DNA of 64,000 nt, taken from assembly GCF_041929235.1 (NCBI RefSeq), contig NZ_JBHFNP010000255.1, positions 15,002 through 79,001 of the forward strand. The letters run 5' to 3'. The stretch comes from Microseira sp041929235 (GTDB lineage: Bacteria > Cyanobacteriota > Cyanobacteriia > Cyanobacteriales > Aerosakkonemataceae). Both the position numbers and the translations under genes were made by a program. The notes under the pieces are model-generated. The model saw only the letters and a list, made by a program, of their open reading frames with translations. It was not told the origin of the DNA and ran no database searches. Shown here one piece after another: positions 1-8,834 of this stretch; the first letter of the stretch is position 1, and each line of letters begins with the position of its first letter.

Positions 1-647
1 TTCCCCGTCGCCAGGTCATCTTCGGATACATTGGCGGCGTAAATAATGGGTTTGCGGGTGAGCAAGCAAAGTTGTTGAATCAGCGGTTCTTCTTCTTCGG
101 TTAAAGTGATTTGCCGCGCTTGTTTTCCTTCATTTAAGGCGGCGCTGATTTTTTCCAAAGCGGCTAGTTCAATTTGGGCTTCTTTGCTACCGCGTGCTTG
201 TTTGCGGGTGCGGTCTATGCGGCGTTCAATTTGTGCTAAATCTGCTAATGCTAGCTCTAAATTGATTACATCTATATCCCGCAGAGGGTCTACCGAACCG
301 GAAACGTGGATGATATCGTCATTCTCGAAACAGCGCACGACGTGGACAATTGCATCCACTTCCCGGATGTGGGATAAAAATTTATTCCCCAGTCCCTCGC
401 CTTGACTTGCGCCTTTCACCAATCCAGCAATATCGACAAATTCAATCCGCGTCGGCACAATTTGCTTGGATTTGGAGATTTCCGCTAGCACGTTTAACCG
501 TTCGTCGGGAACCGCTACGACGCCTACATTGGGTTCGATGGTGCAAAAAGGAAAGTTGGCTGCTTCGGCTTTAGCGTTGGCAACTAAGGCGTTAAACAAG
601 GTAGATTTACCAACGTTGGGTAGTCCGACTATTCCGGCTCTGAGCAT
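1..647 (-). CDS. ychF: Ribosome-associated P-loop ATPase YchF, N-terminal part
   Basis: This is the first 215 or so residues of YchF/OLA1, an Obg-family P-loop protein that binds ribosomes and hydrolyses ATP; the family is usually about 363 residues, so the C-terminal TGS domain lies outside the window. The minus strand translates from the ATG at 647 as MLRAGIVGLPNVGKST, giving the P-loop at residues 8-16. The switch II segment VDIAGLVKGAS follows. Near the window edge the nucleotide-specificity loop reads NVSE rather than NKxD, the feature that gives YchF its ATP preference. The frame is open to base 1 without a stop. Confidence 0.93.
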   Translation of the reverse strand, partial: MLRAGIVGLPNVGKSTLFNALVANAKAEAANFPFCTIEPNVGVVAVPDERLNVLAEISKSKQIVPTRIEFVDIAGLVKGASQGEGLGNKFLSHIREVDAIVHVVRCFENDDIIHVSGSVDPLRDIDVINLELALADLAQIERRIDRTRKQARGSKEAQIELAALEKISAALNEGKQARQITLTEEEEPLIQQLCLLTRKPIIYAANVSEDDLATG

Positions 648-702
648 TTGAGTGTAAAGGTTAAAAGATGAGAAACTGGGTTGATTTTGAACCAGATCTA
701 TT

Positions 703-978
703 TTAGATAGGTTCGGGAATCGTTTGGGGAATCGGTGCCGGAACTGTCTGAGGAATTGGTGCTGGTACGGTTTCCGGTATTGGTTCTGGTACTGGACTTG
801 GTACTGGACTTGGTACTGGCTGGGGAATGGGTGCTGGTAAGGGTTCCGGTACTGGTGGCTGGGGGATGGGTTCTGGACTGGGAATTTGCGGTTCGGGAAT
901 GCCTATCATAAGACTTGTTATTTTATCGTTTAACTCTATAAAGGTAGGGAAAAACTGATAAAATAACATCCCTCCCAT
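703..978 (-). CDS. Small proline-rich protein with PxP repeats (doubtful)
   Basis: A 91-residue frame whose last 60 residues are an imperfect PEPxP / PAPIPQ repeat. A purine-rich stretch (AGAGG) lies 6-7 nt before the ATG at 978, and it points the same way as ychF, 55 bp upstream of it. The repeat DNA is low complexity and would be open in more than one frame, so the call rests only on the start site. A short hydrophobic stretch occupies residues 3-12, which is not a convincing signal peptide. Function unknown. Confidence 0.3.
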   Translation of the reverse strand: MGGMLFYQFFPTFIELNDKITSLMIGIPEPQIPSPEPIPQPPVPEPLPAPIPQPVPSPVPSPVPEPIPETVPAPIPQTVPAPIPQTIPEPI

Positions 979-1036
979 TAGCTACCTCTTGGGACGTTCT
1001 TGAGATTACTCGCTTTTGGGAGAAGAATATTTGAAT

Positions 1037-1064
1037 GAACCGCAGAGGCGCAGAGAACGCAGAG
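1037..1064 (+). repeat. Dispersed 28-bp repeat, copy 1
   Basis: The stretch starting GAACCGCAGAGGCGCAGAG occurs here and again at 13300-13327, in both cases in front of AT-rich intergenic DNA. Here it overlaps an upstream in-frame ATG of the decarboxylase gene and would add a spurious N-terminus. Confidence 0.7.
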
Positions 1065-1082
1065 GGAGAAGAAGAGTGGGGA

Positions 1083-2549
1083 ATGAGTGCAAGTAAAAGT
1101 TGGCGGGATTTTCAAGTAGAAACGCCTTTGTTGGATGCTTTACGACTGTGTGCGAATCAACCGCACGCTGCTTTTTATACGCCGGGACACAAGCGGGGTG
1201 TGGGTATTGCTCCTAGTTTGGCAGAATTGCTGGGAACGGCTGTATTTCGAGCGGATTTGACTGAATTAGCAGAATTGGATGCTTTATTTGCGCCAGATGG
1301 GGTGATTCGGTCAGCGCAGGAACTGGCGGCGGCGGCGTTTGGTGCGGAACAAACTTGGTTTTTGGTCAATGGTTCTACTTCGGGAATAATTGCGGCGATT
1401 TTGGCTACTTGCGGAACGGGGGATAAGATTATTTTGCCGCGCAATGTGCATTCTTCTGCAATCGCTGCTCTCATCCTCTCCGGTGCTATCCCGATTTTCG
1501 TTCTCCCAGAATACGACCCGATTCTAGATATCGCCCACTCTATAACACCCGCTGCGGTAGCCGATGCTTTAAAGCAGCATCCGGATGCGAAGGCGGTGAT
1601 GATGGTTTATCCAACTTATTATGGGGTTTGTGGCGATGTGGGTGCGATCGCTCGCCTCGCCCATCAATATAATATTCCCCTACTTGTAGACGAAGCCCAC
1701 GGCTCCCATTTCGCCTTTCATCCCGACTTACCGACCTCGGCGCTATCAGCAGGTGCAGATTTAACCGTACAATCTATCCACAAAACCTTGGCTGGGATGA
1801 CTCAAGCGTCTATGTTACACGTCCAAGGTAATCGCATCGATAGAAATCGCCTCAGCAAAGCTTTACAGTTAGTCCAATCTACCAGTCCCAGTTATATTCT
1901 TTTAGCTTCCCTCGATGCGGCGCGCCAACAAATGGCATTGCACGGAGAAGCTTTGATGACTAAAACTTTACAGTTAGCTGATGCAGCCATAAAACAAATT
2001 CAGCAAATTCGCCGATTGTCTGTTCTATCCTCCGTAAAAATACCGATATTTTCTACTTTAGATCGAACGCGACTAACCGTGACGGTATCCGGTTTGGGTT
2101 TAACCGGGTTTGAAGTTGATGATATTTTCTATCAATATCTCGGCGTTACGGCTGAGTTCGCATCCCTGCAACATCTAACTTTTATTATTAGTCTGGGCAA
2201 TACAGAAGCAGATATAGAGCAACTTGTGCAAGCTTTCACCACCCTCACCACAGAATATCGACGTCCCCCTTACCCACCCGCCGTCGTGCCTCTCTGTACC
2301 TCTACTCCCCTACTCTCCCCCCGCGAAGCATTTTTTGCCCCAACGGAAATTTTACCGATAGAACAGGCGAAGTCTCGCATCTGTGCCGAACTCATCTGTC
2401 CCTATCCGCCTGGTATTCCCGTTTTGCTACCCGGTGAAGTCATTACAAAATCCGCCCTCGATTACCTACAACAGATTCAAACTATGGGTGGAGTGATTAG
2501 CGGTTGTGCCGATGCTACGCTAAAAACCCTTAAAGTCTTGACCCTGTGA
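1083..2549 (+). CDS. Orn/Lys/Arg decarboxylase family protein (PLP fold type I)
   Basis: A pyridoxal-phosphate enzyme of the ornithine/lysine/arginine decarboxylase family, 488 residues from this start. The N-terminal region has the family signature FYTPGHKRGVG. The PLP-binding lysine is in SIHKTLAGMTQ near residue 236, preceded by DEAHGSH, which holds the cofactor-contacting Asp. A C-terminal domain follows from about residue 395 (CPYPPGIPVLLPGE). In cyanobacteria such proteins sit in arginine/polyamine metabolism, but the substrate cannot be read from the sequence. The ATG at 1083 is preferred to the one at 1035, because the first 16 codons of the longer frame come from the dispersed repeat at 1037-1064 and GGGGA lies just before 1083. 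Confidence 0.9.
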   Translation: MSASKSWRDFQVETPLLDALRLCANQPHAAFYTPGHKRGVGIAPSLAELLGTAVFRADLTELAELDALFAPDGVIRSAQELAAAAFGAEQTWFLVNGSTSGIIAAILATCGTGDKIILPRNVHSSAIAALILSGAIPIFVLPEYDPILDIAHSITPAAVADALKQHPDAKAVMMVYPTYYGVCGDVGAIARLAHQYNIPLLVDEAHGSHFAFHPDLPTSALSAGADLTVQSIHKTLAGMTQASMLHVQGNRIDRNRLSKALQLVQSTSPSYILLASLDAARQQMALHGEALMTKTLQLADAAIKQIQQIRRLSVLSSVKIPIFSTLDRTRLTVTVSGLGLTGFEVDDIFYQYLGVTAEFASLQHLTFIISLGNTEADIEQLVQAFTTLTTEYRRPPYPPAVVPLCTSTPLLSPREAFFAPTEILPIEQAKSRICAELICPYPPGIPVLLPGEVITKSALDYLQQIQTMGGVISGCADATLKTLKVLTL

Positions 2550-2560
2550 GTGCAATCGGT

Positions 2561-2759
2561 CAAAAAACCGGGTTTCTCGGTAAAATATTGCCAAAAGAAC
2601 CAGAAATCTGCCGATAAACCCGGTTGCTAACATCCTCGGGCGTAAGTCCTGGATTTGTGCCAAAAAACCGGGTTTCTCGGTAAAATATTGCCAAAAGAAC
2701 CAGAAATCTGCCGATAAACCCGGTTGCTAACATCCTCGTGGGTAAGTCCTGGATTTGTC
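2561..2759. repeat. Two tandem 100-bp copies with GAAACCCGG-type palindromes
   Basis: The unit at 2561-2660 is repeated at 2661-2759 with exactly 100-bp spacing and only a few differences (for example at 2639/2739 and 2641/2741). Each unit holds AAAACCGGGTTTCTCGG and a partial inverse, GATAAACCCGG, about 45 bp apart, so each can fold into a hairpin downstream of the decarboxylase. The AAGTCCTGGAT tail links it to the AGGACTTACGCA repeat family seen elsewhere. Confidence 0.85.
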
Positions 2760-3242
2760 TGTTTTGTAAAGATTTTGTAAACTTTCCAGGTCTGCTGACT
2801 TCCGAGTTTCCTATAACTTTAATTTATCTACCTGCGTATTTACGTAATTCTACTGTCTCAATTTATTTAAAAAAGGTAACATTATTTTAATTTATGTTAA
2901 GAAAGCTGAAACTATATTGCAATATCAAGCCAAAATAACTCGTTAAGGATATAGGAAAATTAAACATTTAGTCTAAAATCACAGGCGTGGGATGTCGCCA
3001 TTTGAGTTTGAAGCAGCGATCGCACCAGTGCCAGCCTTTATTTAATCAGCTTTTCGGCGTTTTTATCAAAAATTAACCAGTTAATCATTTTAAATACTTA
3101 TATGTTACAAGGATTAAAGATCTAAAGATTTAATCAAGATAGCGCTTTCTGGAAAAAAGATTTCAATAATTGATTAGGATAGTTCAAAGATCACCGCCTC
3201 GGATTCAAGACGATTATAAAAGTAATCTAAGAGGAGAAACCC
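2760..3242. other. Intergenic, AT-rich leader region
   Basis: No coding region was recognised. The stretch is AT-rich and lies upstream of the radical SAM gene, so it probably holds that gene's promoter. The only clear site is the ribosome binding sequence GAGGAGAAAC just before 3243. Confidence 0.5.
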
Positions 3243-4316
3243 ATGGACGCCTTAACTTTATCTAAGCTTGCAGTCAAACATACCCAAAATGCTGTCGCGG
3301 AATCGCTTTACATAAATTACAATTATGACATGACCAAGCCGGTCACGTTTTACGGGATTGTCAACGAGCGCTGCAATGTTAAATGCCGTCAATGCGAGTA
3401 TTGGCGACTCAAAGAATACAAAGACGAAATGACCATCGAAGAATGGCAGAATGCGTTATTGAAAGTTAAAGAATTTGTCGGCGATTTTTCCATAAACTTT
3501 AGCGGTGGCGAACCATACATTAAAAAAGGTTTTGTTGACTTGCTTACCTTTAGTCATCAAAATGGCATAAACTGCGGCGTCACAACAAATGGTTACTGCA
3601 TGACGAAAGAAAATGCAGCCAAAACTGTAGCAGCGCATCCCTTTAACGTGAACATGTCGCTGGATGGTCACAATGCAGAACTCCACGATTATTTGCGGGG
3701 ACAACCGGGATTATTTGACAGGCTTTCTAACGGTGTTCGGTATCTGCGCGACGAGCAAGAAAAACAAGGCGTGCAGTTTCCGATCAATATAAAACCGACG
3801 ATTAACAAACTAAATTTCCGCGTGCTGCCAGAAATAGTCAAATGGGCGGAACACCTGGGAGCGACAACTGTTAATTTCCAGCCAGTAAATCGTTGGACGC
3901 AAGAAACATACGAAGAACTGTGGATCGAAGACGAAGATATGGCGGAATTTGAACAGATGCTCGATCGCTTAATTGAAATGAAGAAAAACGGCGCTCCCAT
4001 TATGAACAGCGATGAAGTACTCAGGCTGATGATACCCCACTTCCGCGAAGAACAAGCACCCCCCGAATCTCGTCCTTGTCGCGTGGGTTTGCGTAATTTC
4101 TGGATTGACACGCGGGGAGATGTGAAATTATGCGACGAATATCCCGTGGTTGGTAATATCAAAGAGCAGAGCGCCCGTGAAATTTGGTACGGTGAAAAAG
4201 CTCAGGAAATCCGCCGCCAAACCGTGGGTTGTGGTAAACTCTGCCTGATTACCTGCGTGTCGCAAAAAACGCTTTTAGACAAGGTGGCAATGGGGTTGAA
4301 ACTGCTGCGAAACTAA
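3243..4316 (+). CDS. Radical SAM protein with C-terminal SPASM-like cluster
   Basis: A 357-residue radical SAM enzyme. The [4Fe-4S]-SAM motif CNVKCRQC is at residues 44-51, and the SAM-contacting SGGEPY follows near residue 88. The last 90 residues contain further cysteines (RPCRVG, VKLCDEY, CGKLCLITC) in the arrangement of a SPASM/Twitch auxiliary Fe-S domain. Such proteins modify peptides or carry out difficult carbon chemistry. No precursor peptide or partner gene is next to it, so the substrate is unknown. The start is set by AGGAG 8 nt upstream. It stands alone, followed by repeats. Confidence 0.88.
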   Translation: MDALTLSKLAVKHTQNAVAESLYINYNYDMTKPVTFYGIVNERCNVKCRQCEYWRLKEYKDEMTIEEWQNALLKVKEFVGDFSINFSGGEPYIKKGFVDLLTFSHQNGINCGVTTNGYCMTKENAAKTVAAHPFNVNMSLDGHNAELHDYLRGQPGLFDRLSNGVRYLRDEQEKQGVQFPINIKPTINKLNFRVLPEIVKWAEHLGATTVNFQPVNRWTQETYEELWIEDEDMAEFEQMLDRLIEMKKNGAPIMNSDEVLRLMIPHFREEQAPPESRPCRVGLRNFWIDTRGDVKLCDEYPVVGNIKEQSAREIWYGEKAQEIRRQTVGCGKLCLITCVSQKTLLDKVAMGLKLLRN

Positions 4317-4324
4317 CGATATTA

Positions 4325-4600
4325 GGAATTACGCAAAGAAACCCGGTTTTGATGAAAAATCCCGGGGTTGACAGCCAGAAATATGCGAAAAAACCGGGTT
4401 TCTGGCCTCGCGTGCGTAAGTCACCGATCTGTTCCTGCTAGCGTTTCTGGTAAAAAAACTGACGGGACGGCAATCCCGTCAGTTATTTTACCTGTTGCAA
4501 AAGTTTTTTTTCCATTAATTTTTGGGCAGGCGGGACGCCTACCCCACAAGAAAAAAAGCCTTTTGTGGGATGGGCATCCTGCCCGTCCCAATGATTTTTG
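4325..4600. repeat. Intergenic repeat cluster: palindromes and a REP-like hairpin
   Basis: From 4325 to 4424 lies a copy of the repeat family bounded by (GGA)ATTACGCA and TGCGTAAGT, with GAAACCCGG and CCGGGTTTC inside. At 4458-4482, CTGACGGGA and TCCCGTCAG form a short hairpin. At about 4524-4590, GGGCAGGCGGGACGCC and GGCATCCTGCCCGTCC frame a larger inverted repeat around CCCCACAAG/CTTTTGTGGG. Open frames across this stretch on both strands are translations of these repeats. Confidence 0.7.
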
Positions 4601-4711
4601 CCAGAAGTCTATTGTATTGACCCTGATAAATAAAGATTGAAACAAGTTAGATGAAAACCTCCAAGGCAGATGGGATTTTAACTTGGCAAGCAAAGCCAAT
4701 AAATTAAACGG

Positions 4712-5821
4712 TCATTCTGGTAAGGTGGTGGAATGCTGATATTGATAATCAAAAGCTTTAGCGTAGTTACCCATCGCATAGCAAGCAATTCTCAGACTTC
4801 CCAGTGACTGTTGTTCGACTCGCTTGTCTTGGAGTTGGCGCGCGATCGCTAAGCGTTGTTCGTAGCACTCTATCGCTGTGGTAAAATTACCAATCGATTC
4901 GCAAGCAACGCCTAAACTCCCTAAAGTTTGCTCTTCAATTCGGCGGTCATTCAGACGTTTGGCGATCGCTAACCGCTGTTGGTAATATTCAATCGCTTCG
5001 GTGTAATTGCCCAAAGCATAGCAAGCACTTCCCAAATTTCGCAGCACTTGTCCTTCTCCGCGCCAGTCTTCCATTTGACGCGCGATCTCCAAGCGCTGTT
5101 GGTAGTAGTTAATTGCTTGGGGATAGTCTTCCAACGCATAAAACGCATTTCCCAAGTTTCTCAGCACCTGTGCTTCCCCCTCCCGGTCTTGCAACTCCCG
5201 CATCAGCGCCAGACTTTGCAGTTGGTACTCGATCGCCGAGTTTAAATTACCCAACGCTTTGTACGCGAGTCCCATGTTATTGAGTGCTGCAACTTCGCCG
5301 CGCCGGTCTTTAATTTCTCTGGCAACGATCAAACTCTGCTGCTGATACTCCAGCGCTTTGGCGTAGTCTTCCAGGTGACGGTAAGCGTTTCCCAGATGTC
5401 CTAAGGTCTGTCCTTCGCTGCGGCGGTCTTGGAGTTGGTGCGCGATCGCTAAGCACTGTTGGAAATACTCAATCGCTTTTACGTAATCTGCCGCAGTATA
5501 GTAAACATTACCCAGATTTCCCAGCGCCTTGCTTTCTCCGCGAAGATGTTCCAGTTCTCGGTAGATTTTAAGTGCCTCCTGCAAATACTGCAATGCTTCC
5601 TTAAACTGCAACGACGAACCATACTTGACCCCTTCCTCGATTAATTGGTTTGCCAAACTGAGGCGGGAATTACTTTCCGTTTTATCCAGGATTTGGCTTT
5701 GCATGTATGCATCGAGTGTGTGCGCCATCGTCCCTCGCTCGCGTTCCAAGAGCGCGTCCGCAGGACTATCGCGATTTTCGCGCATTTGCTCCCCATTTCC
5801 TCGGTAAACCCGATTCTTCAT
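4712..5821 (-). CDS. Tetratricopeptide repeat protein
   Basis: A 369-residue TPR protein. After about 50 charged N-terminal residues it holds seven or so 40-residue TPR_12-type units from about residue 60 to the end, each with LGNLGxxYxxLxxYxxAIExxQQxLxIA and the linker Q(L/E)xDRR. Such arrays form helical scaffolds for protein contacts. In cyanobacteria they are often fused to CHAT or kinase domains, but none is present here. The start at 5821 is chosen over 5875 because AGGAG stands 9 nt before it, while the upstream ATG has no ribosome binding site. Partner unknown. Confidence 0.85.
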   Translation of the reverse strand: MKNRVYRGNGEQMRENRDSPADALLERERGTMAHTLDAYMQSQILDKTESNSRLSLANQLIEEGVKYGSSLQFKEALQYLQEALKIYRELEHLRGESKALGNLGNVYYTAADYVKAIEYFQQCLAIAHQLQDRRSEGQTLGHLGNAYRHLEDYAKALEYQQQSLIVAREIKDRRGEVAALNNMGLAYKALGNLNSAIEYQLQSLALMRELQDREGEAQVLRNLGNAFYALEDYPQAINYYQQRLEIARQMEDWRGEGQVLRNLGSACYALGNYTEAIEYYQQRLAIAKRLNDRRIEEQTLGSLGVACESIGNFTTAIECYEQRLAIARQLQDKRVEQQSLGSLRIACYAMGNYAKAFDYQYQHSTTLPE

Positions 5822-6016
5822 AGCTTCTATCTCCTGAAAAATTTTTTCGGCTCTTATGGCTTTTATTTGTGACATAAGTCACTTAAGAAGGGTTACGGGC
5901 ATAATTTCCTGGAAAATTATGTCAAGAACTTGTTTTATTGTTCCCAAACCTGCGAGTAATTTCACAATTGTGAAAAAATTAATACAAAGTTTGCCACTCC
6001 TTTCAGGGTATTTACC

Positions 6017-6150
6017 ATGCAGAGACTGTTGGAACCGGAAGCAGGCGATTAAATTGCCACCAACCAATGCCCTGGTGCTAGACGCCGGTACCGGCACGGC
6101 GCAGATTCCAGTTTTATTCTGCCAGATGCGTCCGGCGTCCCAGGTGAAAG
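6017..6150 (+). pseudogene. Remnant of a class I SAM-dependent methyltransferase
   Basis: The sequence opens with an ATG and reads MQRLLEPEAGD, then a stop. It continues in a frame giving PTNALVLDAGTGTAQIPVL, which carries methyltransferase motif I (VLDAGTGTA). Cyanobacterial class I methyltransferases commonly have an MQR(I/L)LEPE start followed by such a motif some 40 residues later. The intervening segment and everything after the motif are missing, so this looks like an internally deleted and truncated gene. A dispersed palindromic repeat begins at 6161, just past the break. Confidence 0.5.
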
Positions 6151-6160
6151 TAAGAATCTC

Positions 6161-6240
6161 AGGACTTACCCACGACGATCTGAGAAACCGGGTTTCTGCG
6201 ACGATTTTTCAGAGAAACTTTGGTGTTTGCGTCAGTCCTG
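6161..6240. repeat. MITE-like repeat of the AGGACTTACGCA family
   Basis: Bounded by AGGACTTACCCACG on the left and GCGTCAGTCCTG on the right (imperfect inverted termini). It contains GAAACCGGGTTTCTGCGACG and CGATTTTTCAGAGAAACTTT. A longer close relative lies at 11049-11151. Confidence 0.75.
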
Positions 6241-6615
6241 AATCTATCAATCTTCAGAGGGGCATGGGACGGCGGAACGCTCTTGGCATCGGCTATGAGG
6301 AAAAACCTTCGACCCCCGATTTGCTACGTTATATTAAAACAAATTATCAAAATATTATGTTTATTGAATTTATTTTAAATTTAAATTAAAAGATGTTTCA
6401 TAAATGTGCAAGCTAATCGAAAGTTTTTATAGAATTTTTTGTAAGTGATGGTGAATGAGTAACTAAATTAACTGCAATCAAAGAGCTTGAACGCACTAGC
6501 AGAAGCGGAGAGAAAAATTTAATCCACAATTGTGTGTGAAAAATTAGCCGATTTTTTTTAGCTGGCTGTTTAATTTCCTTTTTTCGGCGTAGTTTTGGAA
6601 GTGAGCGCTTTTCCT

Positions 6616-7690
6616 ATGAACACTATTACTCAACGTCGTGCCGAACTAGATGTCGCAAAATATTGGGATGGGTTTTGCGATTGGATAACGAGTACGGAGA
6701 ACCGGATTTATATTGGCTGGTTTGGCGTACTGGCGATTCCTACTCTGTGTGCTGCTGCGATTTGTTTTGCGATCGCATTTATCGCCGCCCCATCCGTCGA
6801 TATCGATGGCGTGCGGGAACCCGTGATCGGTTCTCTCATGGGCGGTAACAACATCATTACGGCTGCTGTCGTACCGACCTCTGCGGCAATTGGCTTGCAT
6901 TTTTATCCGATTTGGGCTGCTGGTTCTCTCGATGAATGGCTTTACAACGGTGGCCCCTATCAAATTAATTGTGCTGCATTTCCTGATTGGAATTTGGTGC
7001 TACCTGGGGCAAATGTGGGAACTCAGCTACCGCTTAGGGATGCGCCCCTGGATTGCTGTGGCTTTCAGTGCGCCAGTTGGCGCCGCGACATCAGTATTGC
7101 TAGTTTATCCCATCGGTCAAGGTAGTTTTTCTGATGCGTTGCCTTTAGGAATTACCGGCACGTTTAACTTCATGTTAGCCGTCCAAGCCGGTCACAATAT
7201 TCTAATGCATCCTTTCCACCTGTTAGGCATTATCGGTGTGTTTGGCGGTGCATTCATGAGCGCATCTTATGGTGCATTGACAACTGCGAGCCTAATTCGG
7301 CAAACAACAGAAATTGAATCGGCGACGGCGGGTTACAAGTTTGGTCAACTCGAAGAAACCTACAATTATCTGGCTGGGTTTTATGGCTACTTAGGACGGC
7401 TGTTTATTCCATCGTTAGCCAGCCGCAATAGCCGTGCTGTACACTTTTTGATGGCAGCTTTACCGACGATAGGTATTTGGTTCGCTACAGCAGGGATTTG
7501 TTTGGTCGCGTTGAACCTCAACGGTTTCAATTTCAACCACTCGATCCTAGATAGCCAAGGGCGACCGATTCCGACTAATGCGGATATTGTCAACCGCGCT
7601 ACGATCGGCATTCAAGTGATGCATGAAGTGAACGTTCACCATTTCCCACCGCTTTTGAGCGCAGGTGAAACAGTTCCAATCATTGGGTAG
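6616..7690 (+). pseudogene. psbA: Highly divergent photosystem II D1 (PsbA) paralogue, frameshifted
   Basis: Codes for a D1-type reaction-centre protein of about 357 residues once one extra A in CAAATT at 6962-6964 is removed; the two halves otherwise lie in different frames. Family landmarks are intact: VDIDGVREPV, YPIGQGSFSD (Tyr161, Asp170), HNILMHPFH (His190, His198) and VMHE (His332, Glu333). Several functional residues are lost by alignment to ordinary D1. Glu189 is Gly (VQAGHN). His215, a non-haem iron ligand, is Tyr (SASYGAL). His252 and Ser264 of the QB pocket are absent. Asp342 is Leu and Ala344 is Ser. The chlorophyll f synthase QD motif near position 130 is not present (GQMWEL). 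The start is ATG 6616, with GGAAGTG upstream. It resembles a 'rogue' D1; real frameshift versus sequencing error is undecided. Confidence 0.85.
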
Positions 7691-7705
7691 TCAGCTACCT
7701 TTGAG

Positions 7706-7830
7706 CATCCCGGTTTCTTAAAGAAACCCAGCTACCTTTGAGAAACCCGGTTTCTTAAAGAAACCGGGTTTCTTGCTGGGACGATTTTTCCGAGAAACCC
7801 GGTTTCTTTGGTTAAAGCAACCGGGTTTCT
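7706..7830. repeat. Cluster of GAAACCCGGTTTC palindromes after psbA
   Basis: At least five alternating GAAACCCGG/CCGGGTTTC half-palindromes, including a near-perfect hairpin TTCTTAAAGAAACCGGGTTT region at 7741-7773. It could act as a transcription terminator for the psbA-like gene. The rest of 7691-7992 holds nothing else recognisable. Confidence 0.6.
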
Positions 7831-7992
7831 GTTTGTTTTGATGAAAAAATAGCGATAAAATTCTCAGAGCTGCCACGTTGGTCTGTAAAATATAGAATGT
7901 CCCAAGCAAGCACAGTGAAATCCGCCCGCAGATAGATGTCCGCGCTAGCACGTTCCTGTAATCGGGAGGCTATATTTTAAACAAACTTTAAT

Positions 7993-8811
7993 ATGGAAAA
8001 CCGTAGCACGTTTTTTTGGTATCCCAGGTTTGTAACAACGGCGATCGCTGTGACAGGGTTGTTAGGCATTTCCCTGCTGTTACCCTCACGCCTAGCTGAC
8101 AGCTATAAACAGACGGCTCTGACACGCTATACGCCTACCTTTTCTCCCCCCCCACAGTTGCGCGGGAAAATCGTCACACAGGTGCAATTGGGTGCCCAAG
8201 AAAAAGCGATCGCGCTCACATTCGATGACGGACCATGGCCTGACACTACGTTTCAGGTATTAAACATTCTCAGGCAAAACAACATCAAAGCAACGTTTTT
8301 TTGGATAGGCAGAAACCTGAAAAAGTATCCAGACATTGGGCGGCAAGTAGTAGCAGAAGGCCATGCAATAGGCAACCATACCTGGCATCATTGGTATTTT
8401 CACATGAATCCGGCGACGGCTGCGGCGGAAATAGAAAATACGTCGAAGCTGATTTATCAAACTACAGGCGTACAAACATTTCTTTTCCGTCCGCCGGGTG
8501 GCTTTATGCATAATGGGCTAGTCGCTTATGCCCGCAGTAAAAATTATGGTATTATGATGTGGAATTCCGAGCCAGGAGAATTTCGACCCCGCAATACAGT
8601 CGCTGGGTATGTGAAAAATGTGGTGAAGATGGCGACGCCAGGGGGTATTGTCCTGCTGCATGACGTTCACCCGAAAACCGTGCTAGCTTTACCGCAAATT
8701 ATTGCCGGACTCAGACAGCGCGGCTATCGGTTTGTAACGATACCCCAACTGTTGGAAATGCAGGCGCAAGCACCAAAGTCGAAGCCAAAAGTTGAGCAAG
8801 TGAGTAGGTAA
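7993..8811 (+). CDS. Polysaccharide deacetylase (NodB homology), membrane-anchored
   Basis: A 272-residue carbohydrate esterase family 4 protein. Residues 14-33 form a hydrophobic signal-anchor (FVTTAIAVTGLLGISLLL). The NodB domain runs from about residue 70. Motif 1 is TFDDGPWPD with both metal/catalytic aspartates. Motif 2 is NHTWHHW, with the metal histidines. Motif 3 is FRPPGG, and motif 5 is LLHDVHP. All key residues are present, so a metal-dependent deacetylase acting outside the inner membrane on peptidoglycan or an exported N-acetylated glycan is likely. It stands alone; no clear operon. Confidence 0.92.
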   Translation: MENRSTFFWYPRFVTTAIAVTGLLGISLLLPSRLADSYKQTALTRYTPTFSPPPQLRGKIVTQVQLGAQEKAIALTFDDGPWPDTTFQVLNILRQNNIKATFFWIGRNLKKYPDIGRQVVAEGHAIGNHTWHHWYFHMNPATAAAEIENTSKLIYQTTGVQTFLFRPPGGFMHNGLVAYARSKNYGIMMWNSEPGEFRPRNTVAGYVKNVVKMATPGGIVLLHDVHPKTVLALPQIIAGLRQRGYRFVTIPQLLEMQAQAPKSKPKVEQVSR

Positions 8812-8834
8812 GCAGGTAAGCAATATAGGGGCAT

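Noticed and set aside
4368..4699. Overlapping 90- and 92-codon frames on opposite strands
   Set aside because: Both translate the inverted repeats at 4325-4600; no start signals or domains.
5856..6389. 177-codon plus-strand open frame upstream of psbA
   Set aside because: It strings together the antisense of the TPR gene start, the methyltransferase remnant in passing and a MITE-like repeat; there is no ribosome binding site.
6616..7690. Chlorophyll f synthase (ChlF) for the psbA-like gene
   Set aside because: The QD motif near position 130 is absent (GQMWEL), Asp170, His332 and Glu333 are retained, and no far-red photosystem genes are nearby.
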